This document shows, in pieces, positions 51,766 through 63,704 of a stretch of 64,000 nt of DNA. How positions within the stretch are numbered: position 1 is the first letter of the stretch; the number at the start of each line of letters is the position of its first letter. This DNA is from Tillus elongatus (lineage: Eukaryota > Arthropoda > Insecta > Coleoptera > Cleridae): assembly GCA_964006375.1 (NCBI GenBank), contig OZ023267.1:36715766-36779765 (forward strand), given 5' to 3'. The translations under genes and the position numbers were made by a program. The notes under the pieces are model-generated. The model had not been told where the DNA came from and ran no database searches. It worked only from the letters and a program-made list of their open reading frames with translations.

Positions 51766-52235
51766 CGATAACTACTTAAAACAAAATTTCATATCTACAA
51801 CGAATTTAATACAATCGAACAATCAATGAAAACGAAATGTGCCTTTCCAGTAAAATGTATTCCTTCCTTAAGCCTAAGTCTGTTACAGCTCCTACCTATT
51901 TACACCCACCCCCCCTCCTCTGTCCATTTTCAACTCTAAACCTCCCTACATAAAGTTAATAAGAAAATCGAAATACGTACCTAGCCAAAAAATATAAGGT
52001 ACGTTTCTTTTTATGCAAATTTTAGTGCCACTGAAGCGTTACATATCAGTTTTTCAATTTTCGGTTTTTGGGCAATAAACGCAAAATTCTTAAAGTTAAC
52101 TTGAGAAAAACCTAGTCCTGAAGACGACTATTTAACAATTATGTCCTAAGAATAGAACGTTCAGAGACTGGTAGATCTATTGTCTTGACTCAATAGCTGT
52201 AACTAACAAATTATATTTTGTTTGTAAGAAACATA
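51766..52235. other. Intergenic, nothing recognised
   Basis: No supported feature. Confidence 0.4.
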
Positions 52236-54812
52236 AATCTTTTTTTTTTTTTTAATTTCAACAACACACTACGAGGGCTTACAGCCTAAATACTATCGTA
52301 CCGTGGGTGTCGACAAGGAGGAAAGAGGCAACTTGTTAATTCTGGACTTGAAGGTTTGGCGGTTCGGGGAAAAAGGAAAACATGTGCCAGCAAGGAATTC
52401 CACAACTTGGAAGTCCTCGGGACAAAAGAGCGGGCATAACAAGATGTTCTATGTCTGGTGACTTGGACAGTAAAATGGTGCATTCGCCCTGTTCTCCTGG
52501 TAGATCTGTTGGGGGCAGCAGGTGGAGGAACTATGGAAGAAAGCTCCTCTGAGCAGTGCCCGTGCAGATATCTATAAAAGAGAGAGAGGCCCAACGGCAC
52601 ATCGGTGGGTAAGAGATGGCAGTCTTTGGGTGAGGTTAGGGTCACTGATGAGACGTATAGCTCTCTTCTAAATGGAGTCCAGGATAGCGAGTGTAGAAGA
52701 GGCAGCAGCACCCCAGATGTGGGAGCAGTATTTGAGGTTTGGTCTTATTTGTGAAGTATATAAGATATAGAGATTAGCTGGTGAAAAGTATTTCCGAGTC
52801 CGGCAAAGGAAACCTAATTTCTTGGCAGCCTATTCTGCAATTGATGTGAGATGTTGTTGCCAATTGATATTTCGATCCACAGAAATGCCAACACGTGAAA
52901 ATGACTCATTACTCTGAATGACTTGGTTGTTTATTGTAATGGGTCTAGGGCTGGTGTATCTCTTATTAGTAAGGAATCAAGACTGTGATTTGGTGGGGTT
53001 GAATTGTGCAAGATTTCTACTTCCCTAGTCTAATATTTTTTGGAGATCCAAGGAGATAGAACCCTCCATGAGTCTGCGATCCTCGTCTAATTAGGCTAAA
53101 GAGACAGGCTTAGAATATTGTATATTTGAGTGGAGGGTGCTGTCGTCCGCGTAACTGTGAACTGGGTTGGATGTGCTAGAGAGGTGGTCATTGATGTGGA
53201 GAAGAAACAAAGTAGGGGCTAAAGCTGAACCTTGAGGAACTCCTGCATTAATTGGATACAGTTTAGAGGAATGGCCATCCTCGACAACAGGAATGCTCCG
53301 GTTGGAGAGGAAATTTGCTGTCCACGTACAGAGTTTTGGTGGTAGGCCATAGGCCAGTAGTTTATTAAGAAGTGCTGCGTGCCAGACCTGGTCGAATACT
53401 TTGGATATGTCTAGAGCGACAATCTGGGATTCACCGTGTAGTTCCATGGACTTGTTCTAAGAATGGGTAACAAAGGAAAGGAGGTCGGCAGTTGATCTGC
53501 GCTGACGGAATCTATACTGCCTGTCATGGATTAGACTGTGTTTTCCAAGAAATTTTTGTAATTCGGTGTTAATATACTTTTCCATCACTTTAGAGATGAC
53601 TGAAAGGAGAGAAATAGGCCTGTAGTTGTTAGGAGGCGCTTTGTATCTTTTCTTGGGGACGGGTTGTACTCGAGCAGTTTTCCAGTTACTAGGGAATATG
53701 CCTCTATTGTAAGATGTCTGAAACAGACGAGTCAGGACAGGAGCAAGTTCTGGTGCGCATTTTTTGAGAACAGTTGCTGGGATCTCGTCAAGGCCAGGGG
53801 CTTTCCTGATATTAAGAGAAGAGAGCATCTTTTGTTCCTTTTTAGTTTTCAAAATGATATCCGTCATTTTATGCGCGAATTGGGGACTGTTGGTGGTTGA
53901 ACATTTGGAGGTGGGTTGAGAGTATAATTGCTGGCGAACAACGAGACAAAAAGTTCAGCCTTGCCCAGGGCGGTAGAAACAATTTCATCCCCTGAGACAA
54001 GAGGTGGAAACGTGCTCTTGCAGAAATTATTCCCAATAGATTCAGCAAGAGTCCAGAAGGGTTTGCTGCCGCTGGAGCTTAAGAGGACTTTGTTTTTGAT
54101 GTGGTTATTAAACGAGTTTTTTGCCGCAGAAAGAGTGCGGACATAGCGGTTTTTTACGTCGTTAAATGCTTGAGGGTTTTCTTGACTGGGATTGTGTAGA
54201 AGATTTTTGTGAGTTTGATCTTTTCAAGTCTGGCCTTGTCACAGGATTTAGAGAACCAGCGTTTTTGAGTGGCTGCAGAGGTTTTCTGTGTGCGTGAAAT
54301 AAATAATTCCATGCCAGCTTGGATAATTTCGGTGACGTTTTGTGAGGTATCAGAGGGGTCAGGATTAGAGAAGCAGACAGACGCCCATGGAAATGAGGAA
54401 AAGTAATCTCGCATTTCGTTCCAGTTCGCGGAGTTGTAGTGCCAACGATACGTGGGTGTAATGACTGTGTGACCTCGGGTTACATTGCGGAGGAAGCAGT
54501 GATCATGGCGTGGTCTGAGCGACCCAGGGGAGCGGTGACTGATATAATATAGCAGTCAGGATTTGTAGTAAGGAGGAGATCCAACGGATTTGAGCTGTGT
54601 GTTGTGATGCGAGGAATGTAAGTAGGTTGCTGAACCATATTGGCTAAAGAATGGCTGACTGCAAAGACCTCCGCTGCTCCTCCTTGTGGATCCGTTTTTG
54701 AAGATCCTAGCCATTCCTTATTATGGACCATGAAGTCACCAAGAATAGTGACCTCGGAGGAAGGATATTCAGAAATCAGATGGTCTTGGACAGATTGGGT
54801 GCTGTTCAAAAG
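52236..54812 (-). mobile_element. LINE B5, longest family B copy
   Basis: About 2.6 kb on the minus strand. It ends TAGTGTGTTGTTGAAAT followed by a 14-base A tail (the T run at 52,240-52,253). It extends upstream into the endonuclease domain and is truncated near 54,812. Confidence 0.9.
52286..54809 (-). pseudogene. LINE B5 endonuclease-RT polyprotein, broken
   Basis: The N-terminal part (54,809-54,480) carries the C-terminal half of an EEP/APE endonuclease: VTILGDFMVHNKEW (GDFNVH-type active-site motif with Met for Asn), a variable loop, and GRSDHAMITA with the catalytic Asp-His. Such an enzyme nicks target DNA. Further on come a linker, RKAPGLDEIPATVLKK, NYRPISLLSVISKVMEKY, IVALDISKVFDQVWHA (Asp), NAGVPQGSALAPTLFLLHI, SYADDSTLHS and the C-terminal GHCSEELSSIVPPPAAP block. 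Frameshifts near 53,450 and across 52,711-53,091, plus a stop near 54,475, disable it. Confidence 0.88.
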
Positions 54813-55343
54813 CCTTTTACTAAACTAGTACCGAAGCCTACTCATTTTATTTTGGGGCGCTTTAAACGCCCTCTTTGCTTGGGTAATGCCAGTAACATTT
54901 CTAATTTAAGTTAAGTGCATTATTTTTATAGTTAACAATAACAAAATTTTACTCGGATTTATTACCAGAATTACGTTTTTTGTTTGTTGTAAAAATTAGA
55001 ACATTATAATTTAGGAATAAAAATTTGGAAAATACGATATGCCACACAAGTTTCATCAAGATTTTAAAGATTTTGTAATTATTTTGAAATTTTGAAAGAC
55101 AAATGCAAATTAATTTCATATGCGACGAAACCTCATCGCCTTGCTGCGGCTTTCTTATTTAAAACATTCAGAAATTTTCAAATTTTGCAAATCTTTAATG
55201 CATAATTTTGGTTAGATGTCTGGGGCCACATCCCTTGATATATTTATATCGTTTTCGCCAAGTCAAACATAATTTTACTTTACAAATCTTATTTTTCCTT
55301 AAACTTTTTTTTACGTTGTTTCTTTCATAGGTCAACTTTCCTA

Positions 55344-55346
<3 letters not shown>
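54813..55346. other. Intergenic, nothing recognised
   Basis: No supported feature. Confidence 0.4.

Positions 55347-55423
<77 letters not shown>
55347..55423. repeat. (TA)n microsatellite
   Basis: A TA run of about 77 bp. Confidence 0.98.
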
Positions 55424-55424
<1 letters not shown>

Positions 55425-55950
55425 CATTCCAAGAGAAAGGCTTACGCAAATATATTTATACATCTACGTCAATACATGCGTAACCTTTTCAAATTTATTG
55501 ACTCCACCTCTGTTTGCAATATCAACATAACAAACACAAGGGTTTCTATTTGTTTTCTTTAATCGAATACAACTGTAAATAAATTGCAAAAACATAACTG
55601 TATGTTTAATGATATAGTATACTCGTTTTATATGAGATTAAATGTGATTGACTGAAAAATATCAAAGGTTGATGTTATTTCCATTCCAAAAGGTAAATGT
55701 TATACGTATTTTACTCCAATTAATGGAATGTGTGCTTCTGCTTACTTGTAAGGAAATGCTTAAAATATACAACTCAACTAATCGACCTAAAACTAGTGAT
55801 TTGACTTAAGTAGCCGACATGTATATTTCATAAATTATTTCACACAAAGAGAGTTATTAGGGTTGTCTAAATTGGTAGCTGAATCTCTTACACCCGGTAT
55901 GTGTTATGAAGAAGTATATCTATTTCCAATATACTGTTATATCTAGTCAA
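55424..55950. other. Intergenic, nothing recognised
   Basis: No supported feature. Confidence 0.4.
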
Positions 55951-57960
55951 TTTTTTTTGATATAGGAGGGAGAAATGCTCATGCAGACCTCATTCACGAC
56001 ACCGTATTGCCGTGGGATATCGAGGTACTGTGAGACTGAACTCACTAAAACTCCCTCCCTAAGAGTACCGGAGCTTCGTCCATACCTCCGTCGGAAATAT
56101 TTCACACAATGACTTTTTGGGTATAAATGTTTCCATTCTGTTTGTGCCGCGGGGGCGTTAGCGGGTAAGTATAAGCTTTGGACGCTTATGTTCATGTGGA
56201 AGTTGCTCGTCGTAGGCGGCGGCACTACGGAGAAGAGCATTTGGGTGAGCAGCGGCTTTTGCGAATTGAGTTGTGGATAGTTGAGTTACAAACTCAAGTA
56301 TCGAAGGCATTTCCAGATCATAGTGAATCTGACTGTTTCTGACAAACCATGGCGCTCCAGTAACTATTCTCAGAATTTTATTCTGGATGATTTGAAGGGT
56401 CTTGATGTGTGTTGCGGCCGCGGTGGCACATGGAGGTGATGCATAGGTCAAGGCTGGCCCGATGATGAGCAATTTATTGTTCATGGACAATTTGGAATTT
56501 CTATTTAGAAGTGGGAACAGCTTCGAGATGAACATCGAGGCTATTCGTCGGGCGTGTTAGACATGGGGGTGCCATGTTAAGTGTTTGTCGACGAAAACCC
56601 CAAGGTATTTGGCGGAATCTTGCCAGGGAATTAGACGGTTGTCTAATGATAGATGTTCGTCAGGTGTGTCTCCTATTGGAAAATAGGACTGCTGAACGTT
56701 TGTCGGGGTTTATAGCTAGAAGGGATTTCCTATATCAGCCTTGCAGCTCGACTACGGCGGTCTGAGGTTGTTCGGTTCTTCTCCTCGGCTGAGTGGAGCT
56801 GCTGAGGATGGTAGTGTCGTCTGCGTACAGTGCGTATGTCACGTTTAGGGGCGCTGGCGGAATGTCTGCGACAAATATATTGTACAGCAGAGGGGAGATA
56901 GCAGAACCCTGCGGGAGACCAGCCGTGGCCGAGTACGTTCTAGATCTGGCTCCCAGATGTTTGACCTGGTACTTCCTCCGTTGCAGGTATGACCTGATTA
57001 GTATAATCAGAGGGAGGGGATAATTAAACGATAGAAGTTTATTTAGGGGGCCCGCATGCCAAACCCTATTGATGGCTTCATCAATGTCAAGAAATATTGC
57101 ACCAATTGACTTGTTTTTATTAAACCCTTCGGTGATCTTTTTCACCACACGAAGGACTTGGTCTGTGGTGGAATGCTGGTGCCTGAATCCAAATTGCTCA
57201 TCCAGGAGGATATGATTTTCAGAGGTGAATGAAGCTAGCCTTTTCTGAATCAGTTTTTTTGGCGATTCTGCCGATGACTGGTAGTAGGTTAATGGGCCTG
57301 TAGTTCTGAGGGAACAGCGTATCTTTGCTAGGTTTCGGGATGTTGATAATATCGACAAGTTTCCACATGGAAGGAAAATGTTGAAATCGCAGCATGGTAT
57401 TCATAATCGTAATTTGGAATACCACGGCTTTGCAGGGGATGTTTTTCAGGGGTATGTTGGAGATTCCATCGTATCCCGAAGCTTTCCTATTTTTTAATGA
57501 TTTGATTATTTGGGAAACTTCTTAGAAAGTTGCGGGGTCAATAGTTGTGTCTGGGATGGCGCGAAGCGCACTCCTGACATAGCGGTGCGTTCTTGCCACG
57601 TGCGACAGATCAGCGTTGTTATAATTCGGGCTAAATTGCAACTCCAGATGATCTGCGAATGCAGTAGCTTTCTCCGCATCCGTGTATACGACACCGTTAC
57701 GACCGTGAAGTGGGGATATCGGAAGTTTTTGGGAACGAAGGGCTTTTGCCATTTGCCAGATGGAATTGTCTTGGGTAGACAGGATTTGCAGGTGTTCCTC
57801 CCAACGATTGTTGCGGAGTTCTTGTAGGGCTGATCGTACTTGTAAGTCTATTAGCATCTCGTTTGTCGGTGGGATTTCCGGTGCGTTGAGCTAGTCTACG
57901 CACGCGGTTCTTTTCGAGTATCATTTCTCTGATACTGGACGGAAATGCCAGAATACACAC
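55951..57960 (-). mobile_element. LINE A2, Jockey-like, 5'-truncated
   Basis: A family A copy. On the minus strand it has a 3' UTR like that of A1 and an 8-base A tail (the T run at 55,951-55,958). The recognisable coding region ends upstream at about 57,960. I could not find a clear target-site duplication. Sequence up to about 58,200 might still belong to the element. Confidence 0.88.
56158..57955 (-). pseudogene. LINE A2 reverse transcriptase, broken
   Basis: Same protein as A1. MILEKNRVRRLAQRTGNPTD leads to a LQELRNNRWEEHLQIL block, PISPLHGRNGVVYTD, NIPKPSKDTLFPQNYRPINL, DEQFGFRHQHSTTDQ and AIFLDIDEAINRVWHAG. That last block keeps the FLDI catalytic Asp that A1 lost. AGLPQGSAISPLLYNIFVAD and TYALYADDTTILSSS follow. 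The C-terminal frame 56,535-56,158 ends KRPKLILTR. Frameshifts near 57,530, 57,290, 56,740 and 56,540. Confidence 0.88.
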
Positions 57961-58204
57961 TTGTCATGACTTGAAGATGGACCAGGAGACCTCTCCTTTT
58001 ATCCCGCAATCCTGAGCCGATGGAATAGACTTCTGTTGTTAGGTAGTTTTTAGTCGGTCAAGTCCTCTTTGTTAGTGTTTGAGGATTTGTTTGGGTCTCT
58101 TAATTTTGGAGGGGTAGTCGTAGTCATAGTTGAGGGCCTCGGTAATGGTTTTGTTCGTGTGTGCGGAGGCATTTATGAGTGTGTTGGTAGTCAGTTCGTA
58201 TTTG
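57961..58204. other. Unassigned, possibly LINE A upstream part
   Basis: A GT-rich plus strand (AC-rich minus strand) directly upstream of A2 coding. I could not recognise a protein in it. Confidence 0.35.
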
Positions 58205-58925
58205 AGGTTTTCCTCAAAACATCAAAGTTGCGATTTAAAACGTCAAAACTGGCAACATTTAGACAAATGACCTGAAACTAATACGACCTATGGAAAGAAA
58301 ATGTCTCAAGAAGAATGTTTTACAAAGCCTAAAGTCTTAGCTTCAACCGTCATTGTCATTGACAGTAGTCTTAGCAATAGAGTTTATCGTTAAATGGTAT
58401 ATAATATTTATCGAATTTTCGTAAAAAATCAATAAAGCTGAATATATCCGTTATTATACAAGATACGAAAAAAATTCTATACATTAACTATAGGGTGTCT
58501 TGGGCTACACCTTCGAAAAAATTTCTATGGCCCATAAGTGATACAAATTCTCTCTTTTTTATTTGAACACGACTTATATTATTGCATCTTTGCATTTTCC
58601 ATCGTAATATAATGCATGCTTGTAAGAAAAGAAATTCGGAACGCAGCAGGTGCGTTATGGTAGATAATATTCTTTAAATGCTTCAAATTTGACTAGCTTG
58701 ACCAAGAGACCAGTTTTTTTGGGAACGCTTTATGTTAACTTTCGGAAATTTTTGTACATTTTCAAAGTTATTTTGGTGAAACATAACACTTTGTTTCTAC
58801 TATATAGGTTATACTGGTAACCAAATTTGATGCCTGCTTTCTTAAAAAACACACATGTTTCCTGTTAAAAACATTTTAATGAAAATTCATTACCCTAACG
58901 CACTTGCTGCGTCCAGACTTTTGTT
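58205..58925 (+). repeat. Family R copy, 5'-truncated
   Basis: It starts inside module 2 (TTTCCTCAAAACATCAAAGT) and follows R through CAACCGTCATTGTCATTGAC, ATATATCCGTTATTATACAA and GGGTGTCTTGGGC to the inverted-motif block (58,636-58,918). There is no TA array. A shortened TTCTCTGATG segment shows a small internal deletion. Confidence 0.8.
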
Positions 58926-59819
58926 GTTTATTGTTTGCAAAAACTGAATGGGTTGACTAAAACAAAACCATCCAAGGAATTAATAAGGAAAAATACCTGC
59001 CATGTTTATAATTTGACAGGAATATTCCCTTCGTAAATAATTATTTTTTTATGAAAAACTTTTGTAACTTCAATGAACTTTGTAACACAATTTTTATAAA
59101 TGCACTTGCAGTACTTACATATATCTAAGACCAAATTTTAATTTTCTAGCTCCATATAAAATATAAATTTTTTCAATTAATCACTGACTGGGACTCTAAA
59201 ATCGATTTCTAAGGTCCATTTAAGTTTAAAGAATTAGTTTTAATAATATATCTTACTAATAGTGTACAATTCTTATGCAAATTCACTACTATAACGCACT
59301 TGCTGCGTCCCGAAATTTTTTATTTATAGTATACATTTGCATGCTAAAATTAACGGCGTTCGAAACTTTGTCCTGGAATTGCGAAATAAAGGGTCCAAGG
59401 CTGACATTACACAATTCTTAGTTGACTGTACAGCTCTATCTATAAAATTTTGTGTAAACTACAGTTATCGTCAGAACATACTACCTGGTCCTGCACCGAG
59501 ATGGCGTCCCTGTAGTATTTCTCACAACGTTGTCCAGGCTGATAACCTGCGACAACCTCCATTGTTTAGATTTTTATCTATGATTTATTTAAATAGCATA
59601 GCAATACATATAACGTCATTTGTCTTTGTCCAACATTGTAGATATTGCATTACAGAATTTGAAGTGATGTCGAGGATTATTTTATTATTAATTTCGAATA
59701 ACTTTATTTTCGTTTGATCAAACAACTTGGAAATTGGTACAAAACCACTTCTGTCCATGTTCTTTTAAGTTGTAAATATTAGTTTCAGTAACTTAGACAA
59801 TTTGAGAGATATTGCGTTT
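58926..59819. other. Intergenic; one 28-bp motif
   Basis: A well-conserved motif copy lies at 59,286-59,312 (ATAACGCACTTGCTGCGTCC). The 126-codon frame at 59,337 has no recognisable domain and I do not call it a gene. Confidence 0.45.
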
Positions 59820-60075
<256 letters not shown>

Positions 60076-61022
60076 TCTCTTAATGAACATTCACTAAAAA
60101 TGCAATAATATTTATATGGTTCCATTTGAAAAAAAAAGTGCGGGTAAACCGGAAGCTACAGTACATTGAAAATATTATAGAAAAATTGATCGCATCGTAT
60201 TATAGCTGCAACCAAAATTTCAGATTGATTTCTCTTCTATTTCCCTATAAGCCTTTGATGAATCAGTTACATTAATCACCCCGTATACTTAATACCGACT
60301 TTGAGGTAGCGTCAGGTAAGCGAAAACTTTCTTTGTGAAAGCACAGAAAAAGTCTCTACGTTTGTATTTGGGTCAGATTGTATAAATTTTAATTTATGTT
60401 ATTAGCGAATTTTCATGTACCGAATGTTCTTGTAAGAGTCAATTTTTTAATAAAAATCTTTAAGCGTATTTTCCTGAAAGAACATATTTTTTATATATAT
60501 TTTTTAAATTTTGGTTCGAATTTTTATGTTCAGGACTTTTGAGCGAAGTTTTGCTGTTACATTTATTTTGGCGAAATTCGTGAAAAATAATATTTTAGTG
60601 AGTTGTCTTGCAAGGAAAATTGTTTTAGGTAATTTTCGTGAACAAATGCCATAACGCACTTGCCTCCTCCAGACTTATGTTCTCTGCAACCAGTTTCTTA
60701 TTTGCTGCATCGTCAGGCATAATAAGATTAAAAATCTTTTCAATCTCCTTCTGACTGACGTAAAATTGAATCAGTTGCAGAAGAAGAATAAGTATTTTAC
60801 ATTGATGAAGTATTTATAACCAGGATATTAAGAACTTAACTACTATTACATTACTATTTTTATTTTGTTTCAGATGGTGGTGCAAATCAACACTGTAACT
60901 TGCATTGTATTGATTTTACTACTTCATTATTTTCATCTGACAAACTTTTTTTGGATGTTTGTGGAAGGTATGTGACGACACAAGATGTACTAAGTGAGGA
61001 TAAGAACCTGTGATGAGCACTG
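60076..61022. other. Intergenic; one 28-bp motif
   Basis: No gene. A motif copy (ATAACGCACTTGCCTCCTCC) lies at 60,648-60,674, preceded by an R-like GGTAATTTTCGTGAAC. Confidence 0.45.
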
Positions 61023-61080
61023 ATAGGCACACTTGGAGAACCCAAATCAACACAACACATTTACAAAAAACACGACGAGG

Positions 61081-61108
61081 GTTTCACTAACCAAGTTAGC
61101 GTCATCAG
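61081..61108 (-). ncRNA. Hammerhead-like ribozyme motif of PLE1
   Basis: The minus strand reads CTGATGA, a C, stem GCTAAC, loop TTG, stem GTTAGT and GAAAC. This is the CUGAUGA-N-stem II-GAAAC core found at Penelope-like element ends. A second copy with the same core is at 63,618. Whether a complete stem I/III forms was not checked. Confidence 0.6.
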
Positions 61109-61144
61109 AAGATGAATAATTCTAAATATCTTACATACACAACT

Positions 61145-61592
61145 CTATTTATATTCTTCTGCAGCTAGACGGTCACTAACGATTTAGGGAGGTTCAACGA
61201 CACAAAAATGAACATATTTCGTTTGGCGGAAATATCTGTATTCTTTCATTATCTATCGGACGTGCTTCTGCCGGTATTTATTTTGTAAAGTTTGTAATTC
61301 TAGGAGACTATCCATAGGCACCGGCGCGAGATTCAGCCATTTTTTATTATTACTATATTTATATTAGTCTATTTATATTCTTCTGTAGGTAGCCGGTCAC
61401 TAACGATTTAGGGAGGTTCAACGACACAAAAATTAACATATTTCGTTTGGCGGTAATATCTGTATGCTTTTATTATCTACCGGACGTGCTTCTGCCAGTA
61501 TTTATTTTGTAAAGTATGTAAGTCTAGGAGACTACCCATAGGCCATCGAGCGAGATTCATCCACTTTTTATTATTACTATATTAAGCACTAT
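61145..61592. repeat. Tandem duplication, 224-bp period, in PLE1
   Basis: Unit 1 (from 61,145) and unit 2 (from 61,369) both read CTATTTATATTCTTCTG, GGTCACTAACGATTTAGGGA, AACATATTTCGTTTGGCGG, GGACGTGCTTCTGCC, TATTTATTTTGTAAAGT and TTTTTATTATTACTATAT, with few differences. Confidence 0.92.
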
Positions 61593-61639
61593 ATATACTT
61601 TCGAAGGCGTATAGCTGTCCAGGTTGTCTAACACTTTTT

Positions 61640-62100
61640 ATTAATTTTAGATTGTTCTCACTAACGTGGTGATTATTATCCCAAATATGTCCGGTGATGG
61701 AAGATCTATCTATATAGAGTACCGTTCCTTAATTGTGCTAAATGTTCTTTGAATCTAATTCCAATATATCTTTTTGTTTGTCCGGCGAATTTAAGATCAC
61801 AATCTTTACAACTTATTTCATAAATTGCCGACATCCTGACCATACCATCCTTGTCTTTTGGGTTACCTAGCGAGGTTTCTAATTATTTTTTATAGAAAAT
61901 GTTAGTTGCAAATTGTTTTTTTTAACGTTATCTAGACCCCTCGTGATTCGAGGTTCAAATGGTAAGCAAACAAAGTTTTTTTCTGCTTTCTGTCTTCTAG
62001 AAGTCGTGGATTCCGATTCAGACCGGCCATTTTTTTGGACGTACGTATGATGTGGGTCATTCGGAATGTACCTTAAAGTGGTGGTTTCCTTTCTATGGCC
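61640..62100 (-). pseudogene. PLE1 GIY-YIG endonuclease, broken
   Basis: Minus strand pieces: RITRGLDNV-like, GNPKDKDGMVRMSAIYEISC, KDCDLKFAGQTKR, YIGIRFKEHLAQL and a TGHIWDNN-like tail. This is the GIY-YIG nuclease arrangement (Y-I..C..C, GQT.R, R..EH) that in Penelope-like elements follows the RT and cuts the target DNA. The classical GIY triplet reads AIY here. Frameshifts and stops occur at about 61,870 and 61,720. Confidence 0.75.
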
Positions 62101-62126
62101 ATCGAATTCTAAAGTGTCTTAATTTT

Positions 62127-62748
62127 TTAAAGTAGTACATCTTGAAAGGGCAATTTATTATTAATTTCTAATTCGTGGGTAAAGTTTACAGAATTAAATT
62201 TATTGTTTAATTTGGTAATAAAATCTTCTATTCTGCAAATGTTTGTGTTGAACACTGCAAAAATATCATCCACGTAAGGAAACCACACTAGGAAAATCCT
62301 CACTTTCGCTTTCAAGATATGTTTCAAATCTTCTCGGGAAAAAGTCTGAAATAAATTACGATAGGGGGTTGCCAATTGCCGTGCCTTGGGTTTGTTCAAA
62401 ACATTCATTGCTGAATTGAAAAATATTTTGTCTAATACAAAGATTTGTTAAAGCTAAATATTCTTTGCAGACCTTTTCATTTATGTTATTCATTTTTAAC
62501 AATTTCTAAATACGTTAAGGTATGCTTCGTGACTTTTTTGTTTGAGGGGCAAGCTTTAAAACTTATTTGTCAACCACTTTGCTAAATTGTGTTTCGGAAA
62601 ATCCATAGCCGGAACAATATGGTTTATGGATTTTTGGGAAACAGTCCTTTTTGGCGACCTTTGGATTTCTAACTTGTAACTTTTTGCCTAAGTCTTTTGA
62701 TATAAGGTTGTGACAACTTTTTAGACTATTTTTAACGTTCGAAATCAT
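62127..62748 (-). pseudogene. PLE1 reverse transcriptase, broken
   Basis: From upstream: KVAKKDCFPKIHKP (like the LPKIHKP motif of Penelope RTs), YLALTNLCIRQNIFQFSNEC-like, FEQTQGTAIGNPLS (the RT block usually Q.EGTAMGSPLSP), then WFPYVDDIFAVF with the catalytic DD and EINNKLPFQDVLL. The order and the YVDD with KLPF.D ending identify a Penelope-like RT. Frames 62,748-62,563 and 62,408-62,127 are separated by a frameshifted stretch. Confidence 0.82.
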
Positions 62749-62765
62749 TTAATCAGGTTAATTAA

Positions 62766-62902
62766 TTTTTCTCTAAGTAAAAGTAGATATACCAAAGAAT
62801 TAAAGTGTTAAGAACGTGGCCGAATATAACGGATACACTGCTTGCTTACTGGCGAAATTAATTAACAAACAGAAAACAAAGAAAATGTTAGCGGAATCAA
62901 CG
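62766..62902. other. Junction between PLE1 and PLE2
   Basis: AT-rich, unassigned; the two elements point away from each other here. Confidence 0.4.
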
Positions 62903-63273
62903 ACTTGAGAGAAAGCCGAAAAAACTTTGCTTGCTTATCATTCGAACATCGAATCACGAGGGGTCTAGATAGCATTAAAAAACCAATTGACAATCAACAT
63001 TTTTGACAAAAAATACTTTTAAAAAACTTGCTAGGTAACCCAAAAGACAAGGATGTCGCGAATTTATGAAATAAGTTGTAAAGGTTGTGATCTGAAATCG
63101 GTCGGACAACAAAAAGGTCTGTTGAAATTAGATTCAAAGAACATTTAGCACAATAAAGATACGGTATTATAGATAGATCTTCCGTCGCCCGACATATTTG
63201 GGATAATAATCACGTTAACGACAAGAATCTAAAATTAATAAAAATGTTAGACAACGAGGACAGCTAAACGCCT

Positions 63274-63277
<4 letters not shown>

Positions 63278-63363
<86 letters not shown>
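63278..63363. repeat. (TA)n microsatellite inside PLE2
   Basis: A TA run of about 86 bp. PLE1 has AAGTATATATAGTG-like sequence at the corresponding place, so the array may have grown from a short TA seed. Confidence 0.97.
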
Positions 63364-63365
<2 letters not shown>

Positions 63366-63617
63366 CTAAATATAATAATAATAAAAAGTGTATGAATCTT
63401 GCTCCGCCGCCTACGGGTAGCCTCCTGATAAATTACTATGCAAAATAAATACCGGCAGAAGCGCTTCCGATTGATAATAAAAGAATACAGATATTTCCGC
63501 CAAACGAAATATGTTAATTTTTGTGTCGTTAAACCTCCCTAAATCGTAAGTGACCGTCTACCTGCACACGAATATAAATAGAGTTGTGGATATAAGTTAT
63601 TTAGAATTATTTATGCT

Positions 63618-63645
63618 CTGATGACGCTAATGTGGTTAGTGAAAC
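63618..63645 (+). ncRNA. Hammerhead-like ribozyme motif of PLE2
   Basis: CTGATGA, C, GCTAAT, a short loop, GGTTAGT, GAAAC; the same core and spacing as in PLE1. Putative, by motif only. Confidence 0.58.
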
Positions 63646-63704
63646 GATCTCAAGGTTTTTTATAAATGTGTTGTGGTGATTTGGGTTCTCCAAGTGTGCT
63701 TATA

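Larger units (their letters stand above)
61023..62765 (-). mobile_element. Penelope-like element PLE1
   Basis: Minus strand, with RT remnants upstream, a GIY-YIG endonuclease remnant downstream and a hammerhead-like box near the 3' end (61,081-61,108). It ends about TTCTCCAAGTGTGCCTATC, a terminus shared with PLE2. Includes a tandem 224-bp duplication in the 3' non-coding part. Confidence 0.82.
62903..63704 (+). mobile_element. Penelope-like element PLE2, 3' part
   Basis: Plus strand, head-to-head with PLE1. GIY-YIG remnants (63,040-63,200: a YEISCKGCDLKSVGQQKG-like stretch, then RFKEHLAQ) and an ARQLNAFEY-like tail are followed by a (TA)n array at 63,278-63,363. A 3' part like that of PLE1 follows (CGCCAAACGAAATATGTTAA, ACCTCCCTAAATCGTAAGTG), then the hammerhead-like box and the shared terminus TTCTCCAAGTGTGCTTAT. 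Confidence 0.8.

Noticed and set aside
59337..59717. 126-codon open frame
   Set aside because: No recognisable domain, no repeat relation and no promoter or splice evidence; in AT-rich DNA of this size such frames are expected.
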